Positions 19,623 to 28,948 are shown, counted from the stretch's first letter. The stretch: 64,000 nucleotides of DNA from Streptomyces ureilyticus (GCF_011045025.1 NZ_JAAKZX010000008.1:44460-108459), one strand, 5' to 3'. The notes: a model not told the origin generated them from the letters alone. Numbers and translations are program-made.

Positions 19623-20121
19623 CGTGAGACTCCCAGATGAGTGAGAAATGGCTTCGGCAGGGCTGGTCGGAGCAATTCCGCTTTTGTGTCGGCAGCGAGT
19701 CGCGCGACCCTCCCAGGAGCACATCTGAGGCGACTCGGGCATGTTGGGGTGCGGGAGGGCGGCGGAATGGTAGCCGCCGCGACCTACTTGTCACCGGTCG
19801 GTTCGATCTACGAATCACTCAATACCACGGTGATGGCCCGACGCAACGAGGTCATCGCATCTGGCCGGAAGCGATCGCATGGGTGCGGGCGGCCCCCAGA
19901 TGGAGTGGCGGATTCCGAATGCTGCCTGAACGAAGGGGCGTTGGCCGGTGCGGGCGGTACTCGGTGGCGTCGCGGAGGGGCTGACGGCGACCGATGCGCC
20001 CACTATTCACGTATACGCGACGAGCCGATGCGCTTTTTCAGCTAGCTGCGCGTCCAGGCGAACTGTCGTCGAATCCGTCAGCGTCGCATCGCCCACTGCG
20101 GGGGGAGAGGTGGCGTACGCC
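19623..20121. promoter_or_regulatory. Divergent control region between the M29-like and PucR genes
   Basis: This 499-bp AT-richer stretch separates two TTA-containing divergent genes. An in-frame extension of the PucR gene reaches back to 19948 but shows no PucR similarity. I see no RNA gene or clear repeat. Confidence 0.4.
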
Positions 20122-21468
20122 ATGGCGTTAAGGGCTGAAGATATGCCACTCTTATTGAAGTCGTATGCCGAATGCACCCAGTGTTTCGGGATGATGCCAG
20201 GGGGAATAATGCCCGATCAGCATTCGTACGTGCCCGTTCCCGAGGAATGTCGACGGGCGCTCGTGAGTCGCCTGCCCCATCTGACCGAGTCGGTTCTGAA
20301 CGAATTGCGGGCAACTGAACTCGCCTATCGGGACGGCACCATTCCGCCGGTCGAGCCGCCGATATGGATCAGCCGGTCGGTCGGCGCCGCACTCGACGCC
20401 ATGTCCCTCGAGTCGGCGGACGAGATCACCGAGACCCTGTCCGTGGCCCGGACCACCGGGGCGCGCCGGGCTCGGCAGGGAGTGCCGATCGCGGCGCTGA
20501 TCCGCGCTTACCACGTCGGCGGCCGCCTGATCAACTCCACGGTCGCCCAGTGGGCCGCGGAGCAGGGACTGGCGGCGGAGCGGTCAGCGGCCTTCATGGA
20601 CACCGTGCTGACGGTCGCGGAGCAGCACAGCCTCGCCGCCATCAACGCCTATCAGGAGCTGCGGCGCTCCCTGCCGGCCGCCTCGGCCGCGGAGGGTCTG
20701 CTGCACGCCCTGCTGAACGGTGAGACCAGCGCCGTCGTGGCTGGCGAGCTGGCGCGGGAGTTGGCGTTGCCGGAGCGCGGTCGGTACGCGGTGATCGTGC
20801 TGCGCCCGGGTGCGCCGGGCGGTCCGTCGCGGCCGCTGGCCGAGCTGCCCGCATGGATCGCGGGCCTGCGCACCGTGTGGCGCGCGCACCACGATGCCGC
20901 GTTCGGCATCGTGGTGCTGAAGGACGCCGCCCCGGGAGTGCTGGGCGACGGCCTGCCGGCCGCCGGTGTGCGGGTCGGGATCAGCGCCGCCGTACCCGGC
21001 CTCACCGAGCTGGGCCGTGCGCGCCGCCAAGCCGAGCTGGCGGAGCGGACGCTAGGTCGCGGGACCGGTGTCGCGCACTTCGAGGAGCGTCTGACGCAGG
21101 CGATGCTCGCCATGGCGCCGGACGTCGCCCTGCAGATGCAGTCCCGGGTACTCGGCCCGGTGCTGGAGTTGGACGAGGCGACGCGAGACGTGCTGCTGGA
21201 GACGCTGCGTGCCTGGCGTACCGCCGAGGGGTCGATGGCTGAGGCGGCCAAAGCGCTCTACTGCCATCGCAACACCATCCTGTACCGGCTGCGCAAGCTC
21301 GAGCGCTTGACCCGGCGCTCCCTGTCGTCGCCGCACGACATGATCGAGATCGTGCTGGCGGCAGAGGCGTTCGAGCTGGCGCACGGAGCTGCGAGTCGGG
21401 GAACGAGGGCGCAACCGTTTCCCTTAGGTAAGTTGGATATGACAACCTATCCCCATGGGAACTCGTGA
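20122..21468 (+). CDS. PucR/CdaR-type transcriptional regulator
   Basis: A 448-residue regulator. The C-terminal PucR helix-turn-helix is clear (EAAKALYCHRNTILYRLRKLERLT, about residues 375-398), preceded by a GGDEF-like middle region and an N-terminal helical RsbRD-like sensor domain (about 30-200). ATG 20122 has GGAGAGG 11 bases upstream. Codons 3 and 11 are TTA, so translation should need the bldA tRNA. It is probably the developmental switch for the polyyne cassette; its own target site is not identified. Confidence 0.83.
   Translation: MALRAEDMPLLLKSYAECTQCFGMMPGGIMPDQHSYVPVPEECRRALVSRLPHLTESVLNELRATELAYRDGTIPPVEPPIWISRSVGAALDAMSLESADEITETLSVARTTGARRARQGVPIAALIRAYHVGGRLINSTVAQWAAEQGLAAERSAAFMDTVLTVAEQHSLAAINAYQELRRSLPAASAAEGLLHALLNGETSAVVAGELARELALPERGRYAVIVLRPGAPGGPSRPLAELPAWIAGLRTVWRAHHDAAFGIVVLKDAAPGVLGDGLPAAGVRVGISAAVPGLTELGRARRQAELAERTLGRGTGVAHFEERLTQAMLAMAPDVALQMQSRVLGPVLELDEATRDVLLETLRAWRTAEGSMAEAAKALYCHRNTILYRLRKLERLTRRSLSSPHDMIEIVLAAEAFELAHGAASRGTRAQPFPLGKLDMTTYPHGNS
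21432..21446. promoter_or_regulatory. Palindromic operator site 1 (GTTGGATATGACAAC)
   Basis: A 15-bp imperfect palindrome that ends 8 bases before the HxlR start codon. Nearly the same sequence occurs twice in the MFS/thioesterase divergent promoter, so it is probably an autoregulatory site of this HxlR protein. Confidence 0.65.
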
Positions 21469-21970
21469 CCTTCCACAGAAGCGGCTTCCGACACGCGTCC
21501 ACACCCCGGGCGCACCCGGCAGGCCGTGCTCGATCGCCGCGGCGTTGAAGATCGTCGGAGAGCGCTGGGCGCTGCTCGCGGTCCGCGAGATCGGATTCGG
21601 CAACCACCGCTTCGACCAGATCGCGATCAACACCGGCGCGTCCCGGGACATCCTCACCGCACGCCTGCGCTCGCTGGAGGCGGCCGGCGTGCTCTACCGG
21701 AGCCTGTACAACGAGCGCCCGCCGCGCTACCAGTACCACCTCACCGAGGCGGGCCGCGACCTGTTCCCGGTGCTGGCGGCGCTGCGCGACTGGGGCGACC
21801 GCTGGCTGGTCGAGGAGAAGCCGACCGTCATCGAGCACACCTGCGGCCACGAGCTGCGTGCCGTGTCGGCCTGTGAGCACTGCGGCGGCCGGCTCGATTC
21901 CCGCGGCGGTCCGGCGGTGGCCCGCTTCCAGACCCCCGGCTGGTCGAAGTCGGGCCCGGTAGAGGGCTGA
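21455..21970 (+). CDS. HxlR-family regulator of the polyyne block
   Basis: A 171-residue winged-helix protein: CSIAAALKIVGERWALLAVREI, then HRFDQIAINTGASRDILTARLRSLEAAGVL and the wing YQYHLTEAGRDL, followed by a C-terminal CGHELRAVSACEHCGGRL segment that could form a zinc-binding Cys/His cluster. Ligand unknown. Its promoter and those of the MFS exporter and thioesterase share one palindrome, suggesting it represses export until product or precursor accumulates. Confidence 0.85.
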   Translation: MGTRDLPQKRLPTRVHTPGAPGRPCSIAAALKIVGERWALLAVREIGFGNHRFDQIAINTGASRDILTARLRSLEAAGVLYRSLYNERPPRYQYHLTEAGRDLFPVLAALRDWGDRWLVEEKPTVIEHTCGHELRAVSACEHCGGRLDSRGGPAVARFQTPGWSKSGPVEG

Positions 21971-22153
21971 CCGACCGCGGCCGAACCTCGGGCGTCCGGC
22001 GCCGGCCTCTGAGTCTGGCCGCGGTCGGGAATGCCCTGTGTCCGCCCCCGAGCCGGGCCTCGGTCAGGGGCGCCCCGTGTCCGCCCCTGAGCCGGGCCGC
22101 GCTCGGGGGAGCCCGCCGCCCGACCGGGCTACGGCCTCCGTCGGCCGGGCCGT

Positions 22154-23557
22154 TCAGTCGGCACGGCGCCGGAAGGTGCGGCCGACGCAGAGGCAGGCCA
22201 GCCCGGTCACCGCGGCGCACCCTCCGGTGAACCACCAGCCGCGGTCGAAGGCGCGCAGTATCCCGGTCGACTCGGAGTCCAGGATCGCCACAAGGAGCGC
22301 CACGCCCAGTACGGAGCCGAGCTGGCGGGCCATCGTCACCACTCCGGAGCCGGTGGAGAAGCTCTGCGGGGGGACCGCGGTGACGCCCGCGCCGATCAGC
22401 GTGGGCATCGTCAGGCCGACACCGATGCCGGTGAGCATCATGCCCGGCAGCATCCCGGTCGCGTAGCCGGAGTCCGCGTGCATCGCGCCGAGCCACCAGG
22501 CGATACCGGCCACGAAGACCATGCAGCCGGCGAAGGAGACAAGCGCCGGTCCGAAGCGCCGGACGATTCCGGCCCCACCGATGGCGAGGATGGGCACCAT
22601 CAGCGGTCCCGGTGCGAGCCCGAGGCCGGTGGCGAGCGGAGACCAGTGCCAGACGTTCTGCAGCCAGAGCACGCAGGAAAGCAGCAGCGCGGCGAACGGG
22701 ATGGCGAAGAGCAGGTTGGCGAACGAGGCCGTGGCGAAGGTGGGCAACCGAAGGAGCTCCAGCGGGAGCACCGGCGACACGGCCCGCGCCGAGCGCAGCA
22801 CGAAGAGGCCGAGCAGCAGGACGCCGCCGATCAACGAGCCGAGCACCTCGGCCGAAGTCCAGCCCCACTCGGGGCTCTTGACCAGGCCGAGGGCGAGCAC
22901 GCCGATCGCGGCGGTGAGGAGCGCCGCCCCGAGCAGGTCCGGCAGGTTCGCCTTGGTCCGGACCGGGGTTCGGGGAAGCAGCCGGGGACCGGCGAGCAGG
23001 ACGACCAGGCCGATCGGGACGTTCACCAGGAAGACCCAGCGCCAGCTGATCTCGGTGAGCAGTCCGCCGGCTGCGGGCCCCAGCGTGGCGATGCCGCTGA
23101 CCGCGGTCCAGCCCCGGATGGCGCCCAGGCGCTTGTCCGGTGGCGCCGCCGCGAGCAGCAGGCCGAGAGAGGCCGGGATGAGGGCGGCCGCTCCCGCCGC
23201 CTGCAGTCCGCGCAGCGCCACAAGGGCCCAGATGTTCGGCGCGACGGCGCAGGCCAGTGAGGCGAGGGTGAACACGGCGGTGCCGGCCAGATAAGTGGCC
23301 CGCGCGCCGAATCGGTCGGCGAAGTTGCCCGCCGGCACCAGGAGCGCGGCGAAGACCACCGCATAGGCGTTGAGCACCCAGGAGACGGAGGAGAGCGGGG
23401 AGTTGTCGAAATCGGCGGCGATCTGCGGCAGGGCGACGTTGACGATGAAGAGGTCGAGGTTGGCCATCAGGACCCCCGCCGCCACCACAGCGAACACGGG
23501 CCCGAATCTGGTCGGTTCGAGGGCCGCCGGCTTGGTGGCCGATTCCTGGACTGTCAC
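22154..23557 (-). CDS. MFS drug exporter (DHA2/EmrB-QacA type)
   Basis: A 467-residue, multi-helix (about 14 segments) proton-driven exporter. The N-terminal FIVNVALPQIAADF motif, NFADRFGARATYLAG loop and the SGIATLGPAAGGLL antiporter motif C are typical of drug/H+ antiporters. It diverges from the thioesterase gene with two operator copies between them. In this context it probably exports the polyyne and so contributes to self-protection. Confidence 0.88.
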   Translation of the reverse strand: MTVQESATKPAALEPTRFGPVFAVVAAGVLMANLDLFIVNVALPQIAADFDNSPLSSVSWVLNAYAVVFAALLVPAGNFADRFGARATYLAGTAVFTLASLACAVAPNIWALVALRGLQAAGAAALIPASLGLLLAAAPPDKRLGAIRGWTAVSGIATLGPAAGGLLTEISWRWVFLVNVPIGLVVLLAGPRLLPRTPVRTKANLPDLLGAALLTAAIGVLALGLVKSPEWGWTSAEVLGSLIGGVLLLGLFVLRSARAVSPVLPLELLRLPTFATASFANLLFAIPFAALLLSCVLWLQNVWHWSPLATGLGLAPGPLMVPILAIGGAGIVRRFGPALVSFAGCMVFVAGIAWWLGAMHADSGYATGMLPGMMLTGIGVGLTMPTLIGAGVTAVPPQSFSTGSGVVTMARQLGSVLGVALLVAILDSESTGILRAFDRGWWFTGGCAAVTGLACLCVGRTFRRRAD

Positions 23558-23579
23558 GGTGCCTCGCAGTTGCTAGTGA

Positions 23580-23594
23580 GTTTGGAAGTCCAAC
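23580..23594. promoter_or_regulatory. Palindromic operator site 2 (GTTTGGAAGTCCAAC)
   Basis: The reverse complement is GTTGGACTTCCAAAC, matching sites 1 and 3. It lies 23 bases upstream of the MFS start codon on the exporter's side of the divergent region. Confidence 0.6.
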
Positions 23595-23627
23595 TGATTA
23601 GGTCACGAATGATGCTAGCCAGGGTCC

Positions 23628-23642
23628 GTTGGACATGGCAAC
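23628..23642. promoter_or_regulatory. Palindromic operator site 3 (GTTGGACATGGCAAC)
   Basis: It differs from site 1 at two positions only. Its centre is 48 bp from site 2. A further half-site (TCCAACTGA, 23749-23757, also present at site 2) sits just before the thioesterase ribosome binding site. Confidence 0.65.
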
Positions 23643-23770
23643 CAACTCGGCTACGGTCGGCGGCAGGCGTGAACTTCCCCACATCACGCATGAGTTGGCG
23701 GTCCGTCATTGCGCTGATGTCGCCGCTTGTCTACCGTCGGTCGCATCTTCCAACTGACGAGGAGTGGGCC

Positions 23771-24583
23771 TTGACGACCGCTCTCCCGGATTCCCCCGGC
23801 CGCCTGCTGGCGCGCGGACTCGACGGCCCGGTCGAGGCCGCACCCCATCTGTGGGGCTTCGGCGGCCTGCACGGCGGTCTCACGCTGGCCCTGCTGACCT
23901 CGGCGATGCGCCGGTCGGTGCCGGCCGACGCCGAACTGCGTACCGTGACAGCCCGCTTCCACCGGTCGCTCACCGGCCGCTTCGATGTGGAGGCCGCGGT
24001 GCTGCGGCCCGGCACGGTGACCACGCTCACCGCCCGAGCCGTACAGGCGGACAGCGGGCCAGGCCCTGAGGCCGACGCGACGGCGACCTTCGCCCCCCGG
24101 CGTCCGGCCCGCACCGCGCCGGTGAGTCCCGCACCGCCGGTCGCGCCGCCGCCTCAGGACTGTGAACTGTTCACCATTCCGCCCGAGTTCGTGCCCATCT
24201 CCACCTTCATGGAGATCCGGCCCGTCGGCCCCAACCGGCCCTATTCCGGCTGTGCGGAGCCCGAGCTCACCGCCTGGATCCGGTTCACCGAGGACGATCT
24301 GCCGCCGGACACCGACCGCTTCCTGACCCTGATCGACGCGCTTGCGCCGTCCTACGCCGCCGTCCTCACCGACCTGCGGCTAGTTCCCACGCTTGAGCTC
24401 ACCGTCCGCCCCACGCCGGGTCTGGCGCATGCCTCCTCGCCCTGGATCCTGCTGCGCGCCAGGACCCATCGGGCCGACGCCGGGGGCTGGGTCGACGAGC
24501 ACATCGACGCCTGGGACGGGGCGGGCACGCACCTCGGCTCCGCCTACCAGCTGCGGCTCGTACGCCCGTCGGCGGACAACTGA
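23771..24583 (+). CDS. Double-hotdog acyl-CoA thioesterase-like protein
   Basis: A 270-residue protein of the TesB-like/4HBT_3 family: an N-terminal hotdog with GGLHGGLTLALLTSAM (residues about 29-44) and a C-terminal hotdog ending in DEHIDAWDGAGTHLGSAYQ. It may hydrolyse acyl-CoA or act as a non-catalytic relative. TTG 23771 is chosen because GAGGAG lies 6 bases upstream; the open frame upstream would overlap the operator sites. It may supply or recycle the fatty acid precursor. Confidence 0.75.
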   Translation: MTTALPDSPGRLLARGLDGPVEAAPHLWGFGGLHGGLTLALLTSAMRRSVPADAELRTVTARFHRSLTGRFDVEAAVLRPGTVTTLTARAVQADSGPGPEADATATFAPRRPARTAPVSPAPPVAPPPQDCELFTIPPEFVPISTFMEIRPVGPNRPYSGCAEPELTAWIRFTEDDLPPDTDRFLTLIDALAPSYAAVLTDLRLVPTLELTVRPTPGLAHASSPWILLRARTHRADAGGWVDEHIDAWDGAGTHLGSAYQLRLVRPSADN

Positions 24584-24647
24584 CCTGCACCGAAACCGAC
24601 TTGGGTCCCACCGGTGATCCGGCGGGGCCTAAGTCGTCGTACCGCGC

Positions 24648-25805
24648 TCAGCCGATGTCCACGAGCTCCCGGCGGTATCCGGCGAGCTGCCTCGGGCTGT
24701 TCCAGCCAAGCAGCCCGGTGGTCGCCCCGTCCTGTGTGAAGCGGGCGACGAACGCCCCGGAGCCCGGCCGGCCCTCCAGGACCTCAAGCTCCGCGCCCGG
24801 CGGGCAGGTGCCGTGTAGCTGGATCCTGACGTCGTACTGGTCCGTCCAGACATACGGCACCGCGTGGAAGGCACGCCCGGCGCCGAGGAGGTTGCGGGCG
24901 GCCGCCGCACCCTGCAGTACGGCGTTGGTGCGGTGTTCCTCCCGTACGAGCGAACCGTGCGCCCGATGTCTCAGGCGGGCCACGTCGCCCGCCACGAAGA
25001 CGCCGGGCGCGGCCTCGAGCGTCGCGTCGCACACGATGCCGTCGGCCAGTTCGAGACCGGCGTCCGCCAGCCAGCCGGTCGCGGGCGTCGAGCCGACCGC
25101 GACCACGACCGCTTCGGCGGCCAGCACGCCCCCGTCGTCAAGCCGTACGCCGGCCACTCGCCCCTGCGCCGACGTGAAGCCGTCGACCGCCACTTTGGTC
25201 CGCAGTGCCACACCCCGCTCGGTGTGCAGACGGGCGACGAGCGCGCCCGCATCGGGACCGAGCCGCCCGGCCAGCGGGGCGGGCTCCGGGCAGACCAGCG
25301 TGACGTCGAGCCCGAGACCGCGGGCCGTGGCCGCCACCTCGGTGCCCGTGAACCCGCCGCCGACCACGGCGAGGCGCGGCCGCCCGGCCAATGTGGCGCG
25401 CAGCGCGGCGGCATCGTCCAGAGTGCGCAGCAGATGCACCCCGGCCAGGGGGTGGTGCGCGGACGGCAGCGGGCGCGGCGTCACACCGGTGGCGAGGAGC
25501 ACCTGGTCGTAGTCGAGGCGCTCCCCGCTGTCGAGCTCGACGCGGCGGGCCACCGGGTCGAGTCCGACAGCCCGCCTCCCGAGACGCAGGTCCAAGTCCA
25601 GTTCCCGGTATCGCCCGGTCGGCCGGAGCGCGGTCCGCTCGGCAGGCCAGACACCCGCGAGCACCTGCTTGGAGAGCGGAGGGCGGTCGTACGGGAGGTG
25701 CTTCTCCGCACCGACCAGCGTCAGCGGCCCGGGAAAGCCCTCCCGGCGCAGGGTCTCGGCCGCCGACACACCGGCAGCAGAGGCCCCGACGATGAGGATC
25801 CTCAT
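24648..25805 (-). CDS. FAD-dependent rubredoxin/ferredoxin reductase
   Basis: A 385-residue two-dinucleotide-fold flavoprotein: FAD motif ILIVGASAAGVSAAE (residues 3-17), NAD(P)H motif AVVGGGFTGTEVAA near 148, FAD-binding GVFVAGDVARL near 280, and a C-terminal reductase domain. This type reduces the ferredoxin or rubredoxin partners of P450s and alkane hydroxylases. ATG 25805 overlaps the thiolase stop as ATGA. It probably feeds electrons to the rubredoxin, P450 and desaturases of this cluster. Confidence 0.87.
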   Translation of the reverse strand: MRILIVGASAAGVSAAETLRREGFPGPLTLVGAEKHLPYDRPPLSKQVLAGVWPAERTALRPTGRYRELDLDLRLGRRAVGLDPVARRVELDSGERLDYDQVLLATGVTPRPLPSAHHPLAGVHLLRTLDDAAALRATLAGRPRLAVVGGGFTGTEVAATARGLGLDVTLVCPEPAPLAGRLGPDAGALVARLHTERGVALRTKVAVDGFTSAQGRVAGVRLDDGGVLAAEAVVVAVGSTPATGWLADAGLELADGIVCDATLEAAPGVFVAGDVARLRHRAHGSLVREEHRTNAVLQGAAAARNLLGAGRAFHAVPYVWTDQYDVRIQLHGTCPPGAELEVLEGRPGSGAFVARFTQDGATTGLLGWNSPRQLAGYRRELVDIG

Positions 25806-26968
25806 GCCCGGAGGTTTTCCAGCACGAGCGCGTTGGCGAGCCCACCCGCCTCGCACATCGTCTGCAGGCCGTACCGCGCACCCCGGTCCTCCAGGGCGTG
25901 CAGCAGGGTGGTGAAGATCCGGGCGCCGCTGCCGCCGAGCGGATGGCCGAGGGCGATGGCGCCGCCGCGGACGTTGGTCTTCGCCAGGTCGGCGCCAGTC
26001 TCGCGCTGCCAGGCGAGGACGACCGAGGCGAACGCCTCGTTGACCTCGAAGAGATCGATATCGGAGAGGGAGAGACCGGTCCGCTCAAGAACCTTGGCGG
26101 TGGCCGGGATCACCGCGGTCAGCATGAGCTGCGGGTCGTCCCCGGCCACCGCGAACCCCGTCAGGCGCGCCCGCGGCCGCAGCTCGAGCCGGGCCGCGAC
26201 CTCCTCGTCCATGATCAGCACCGCGGAGGCGCCGTCGTTGATCGGCGAGCTGTTGCCGGCCGTGACCTGCCAGCCGATCTCCGGGAAGCGCTCCTCGTAC
26301 TCCGGCGTGTAGTACGCCGGCCGCAGCCCCGCCAACGCTTCAAGGGAGGTGCCCGGCCGCACCGTCTCGTCCCGCACCCCCGGTACGGTCACCTCCCGGT
26401 CGAACTCCCCTGCCGCCCAGGCGGCGGTGGCGCGCTGGTGTGACTGAAGAGCGAACGCGTCGAGCTCGGAGCGGTCGAGCTTCCACTTGGACGCGATCAG
26501 CTCCGCGCTGATCCCCTGGCCGATCAGACCCTGCGGGTAGCGCTCGGCGAGCGGGGCGAACGGATTGCTGCCGGGCAGCACGCTGGAGCCCATGGGCACC
26601 CGGGACATGGACTCGACACCGCAGGCAATCACGATGTCGTACGCCCCGGAGATGACGCCCTGGGCGGCGAAGTGCACCGCCTGCTGCGAGGAGCCGCACT
26701 GCCGGTCGACGGTGGTGGCCGGCACGCTGTGGGGGAACCCAGCCGCAAGGACGGCCGACCGCGTGAGGTTGACCGACTGGTCGCCCACCTGGGAGACGCA
26801 GCCGCCTATCACGTCGTCCACAAGGGCGGGGTCGACGCCGGTGCGCTCGACCAGCGCGCGCAGCGTGCCGGCGAGCAGCGCGACCGGATGCTCGTCGTGG
26901 TGCATGCCCCCTTGCTTGCCCTTGCCGATGGATGTCCTGACGGCCTCGACGACCACTGCGTTGCGCAC
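25802..26968 (-). CDS. Thiolase (acetyl-CoA C-acyltransferase type)
   Basis: A 388-residue thiolase with the nucleophilic Cys in TTVDRQCGSSQQA (about residue 89), the NEAFASV and GHPLGGSGAR motifs and the second Cys in MCEAGGLANA. GTG 26968 has AGGAGG upstream. Closest in look to FadA-type 3-ketoacyl-CoA thiolases. In the cluster it may shorten the acyl chain by beta-oxidation; a resistance or unrelated role is possible. Confidence 0.87.
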   Translation of the reverse strand: MRNAVVVEAVRTSIGKGKQGGMHHDEHPVALLAGTLRALVERTGVDPALVDDVIGGCVSQVGDQSVNLTRSAVLAAGFPHSVPATTVDRQCGSSQQAVHFAAQGVISGAYDIVIACGVESMSRVPMGSSVLPGSNPFAPLAERYPQGLIGQGISAELIASKWKLDRSELDAFALQSHQRATAAWAAGEFDREVTVPGVRDETVRPGTSLEALAGLRPAYYTPEYEERFPEIGWQVTAGNSSPINDGASAVLIMDEEVAARLELRPRARLTGFAVAGDDPQLMLTAVIPATAKVLERTGLSLSDIDLFEVNEAFASVVLAWQRETGADLAKTNVRGGAIALGHPLGGSGARIFTTLLHALEDRGARYGLQTMCEAGGLANALVLENLRA

Positions 26969-27040
26969 GTGTCCTCCTGTTTGACGGGCAGCCCTGGGAC
27001 CAGGGAGCCGCGGGTGAATCAATCTGTGGGTGGTGGCCTG

Positions 27041-28043
27041 TTACGCGGACGGGACCGCTTCCAGGCGGGTGAAGCCCAGCTCCCCGAGCGGGCCGCTGAC
27101 CGATGCGAGCGTGAAGCTGGCCTGGGCGAGGAGTCCGCGATACTCGTCCTCCGTACGTTCCCGGCCGCCGGTCAGGACGAGCATCAGCATGTCGGCGAGC
27201 AGGGCGCGGCGGTGCTCAGCCCCGACGACGTCGGGGACCACCCACTCGAAGATGATCAGACGGCCGTCCGGCTTGATCGACTCGCGGATGCCGCGCAGGA
27301 TGCGCAGCGATTTCTCGTCGTCCCAGTCGTGCAGGATCAGCTTCATGACGTACGCGTCCGCGCCCTTCGGCACCGATTCGAAGAAGCTCCCCGCCGTCAC
27401 GGTGGCGGCGGCCGCCAGCGTCTGCGTCGCCTCCGTCACGCCGGTCGGCATGTCGTACACCACGCCGGCGGCCGTCTTGGGGGCGGAGCGGAGGATCTCG
27501 GCGAGGAAGACCCCGCTGCCCTCCCGCCGACGTCGGCCACCGTATGGAACCGCGTGAAGTCGCAGCCGGCGATAAGTCCGGCGGCGGTCTCGCTGGTCAT
27601 CCTGCCCATCGCCCCCGTTGAGCTTCGCCCTCCTCGGAGTGCTGTCCGAGGTAGGCGAACGCGGGCATGCCGTAGTTGCGCTCGAAGGCGGTGTCGCCGG
27701 TCCGTATGGAGTGCGCCGCATCGCCCCAGGAGGACCAGGCGCCGGCCGAGCAGAGGAACCGGAAGACGTCCCGGACGCTGCCGGGGGTGCCCGTGCGGAG
27801 GTCGCCGCCCAGCTCGGTGAGCTCGAAGCGGTCGGGCTCGGTCTGGGTCACGACGCCGAGCGTCGCGAGGACCCGAAGCAGCCGCAGTACGGACGGGCCG
27901 TGCGCCGCCGTCTCCTCGGCCAGCTGCCCGCTGGACCGCGGCCCCTGAGTAAGCCGGTCGATGAGCTCCAGGTCCGTCGCCACGTGCAGGATCTGCGCCG
28001 ACATGTACTCCCAGGCGACGTCGGTTCTGATTCTCAGTTGAGA
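27041..28043 (-). pseudogene. O-methyltransferase broken by two frameshifts
   Basis: The pieces match a Methyltransf_2-type SAM enzyme. The N-terminal dimerisation part (YMSAQILHVATDLELIDRL...) runs in one frame to about 27618. A second frame (MTSETAAGLIAGCDFTRFHTVADVGG) covers about 27620-27530. A third carries GSGVFLAEIL, the catalytic HDWDDEKSL and the end. Both breaks lie in G/C-rich runs. No good start codon precedes the homology, so the 5' end is also damaged. Sequencing error cannot be excluded. Confidence 0.8.
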
Positions 28044-28054
28044 GACCCGGCTTG

Positions 28055-28948
28055 TCAGTTGAAGAAGTCGGCGAACGCGGCGAGTACGGCTTCGGGCTGC
28101 TCCTCGACCAGGTAGTTGCGCGTGCCCTTGATCTCGGCGACGCGGACCTTCGTGGCCGAGGCGGTCAGCGCCTTCTCCATGTAGGCGAAGAACGGGCCGT
28201 AGGCGAGGCCCAGCATCTCCACGGTGACCTGCGGATAGGAGGCGAAGTCCGCGATGTCCTGCTGATACGTCTGGAACCAGCCGGTGCAGGCCCGGATCGC
28301 CCCGGGGGCGTCGTACGCCTGGGTGTACACCCGCCGGTCGAAGTCCGTGATCGCGTCCGGGTTCACCAGGCTGATGCCGAACATGTAGTCGATGATGTGC
28401 CGGGACCGTCCGGCGAGGAGCTGCTCCGGCAGCTCCCTGACCTGGTTGAACGCCAGCCACCAGCGATGCGGCGGGGCATCCCCAGGGCGCGGCACCATCG
28501 GGAAGTCGTAGTAGCTGTCGTCGATGTGGGTGGTGTTGAGGATCGCTACCTTCTCTACCACCTCCGGGTGGTTGGCCGCGCAGGCGTAGGCGACCATGGC
28601 GCCGATCCCGTGCCCGGCGACCGCGGCCCGCTCGTAACCGAGGTGGTGGATCAGCTCCTTGATGTCGCGGGCCATCGTCTTCTTCTCGAAGCCGGACTCC
28701 GGCTTCTCGGAGGCGCCCATGCCCCGGATGTCGACGGCAATCACCCGATGGCGCTCGGCCAGCGCAGGCATCAGCTTGCGGTACTCCCACCAGGTCTCCG
28801 GCCAGCCCGGCAGCAGCACCAGCGGCGGGCCTTCGCCCCCGCTGACGTAGTGCAGGCGGACTCCGTTGACCTCGGCGAACTCGCTGGTGAACGTGTCACC
28901 CAGCGAGGCCGCCAGCTCCTGGTCGGTGATCGTGTGTTCCGTGGACAT
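28055..28948 (-). CDS. Alpha/beta-hydrolase-fold protein lacking nucleophile and His
   Basis: A 297-residue protein closely resembling epoxide hydrolases/dehalogenases: PGWPETWWEYRKLMPAL oxyanion region, DIRGMGASEKP loop, cap domain and VEEQPEAVLAAF end. The nucleophile elbow reads AGHGIGAM, with Gly (residue 114) where Asp or Ser is required, and the usual catalytic His position reads Arg-Asn (about 277-278). The fold is kept without frameshift, so it is likely a non-hydrolytic enzyme or scaffold. ATG 28948 follows GGGAG. Confidence 0.82.
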   Translation of the reverse strand: MSTEHTITDQELAASLGDTFTSEFAEVNGVRLHYVSGGEGPPLVLLPGWPETWWEYRKLMPALAERHRVIAVDIRGMGASEKPESGFEKKTMARDIKELIHHLGYERAAVAGHGIGAMVAYACAANHPEVVEKVAILNTTHIDDSYYDFPMVPRPGDAPPHRWWLAFNQVRELPEQLLAGRSRHIIDYMFGISLVNPDAITDFDRRVYTQAYDAPGAIRACTGWFQTYQQDIADFASYPQVTVEMLGLAYGPFFAYMEKALTASATKVRVAEIKGTRNYLVEEQPEAVLAAFADFFN

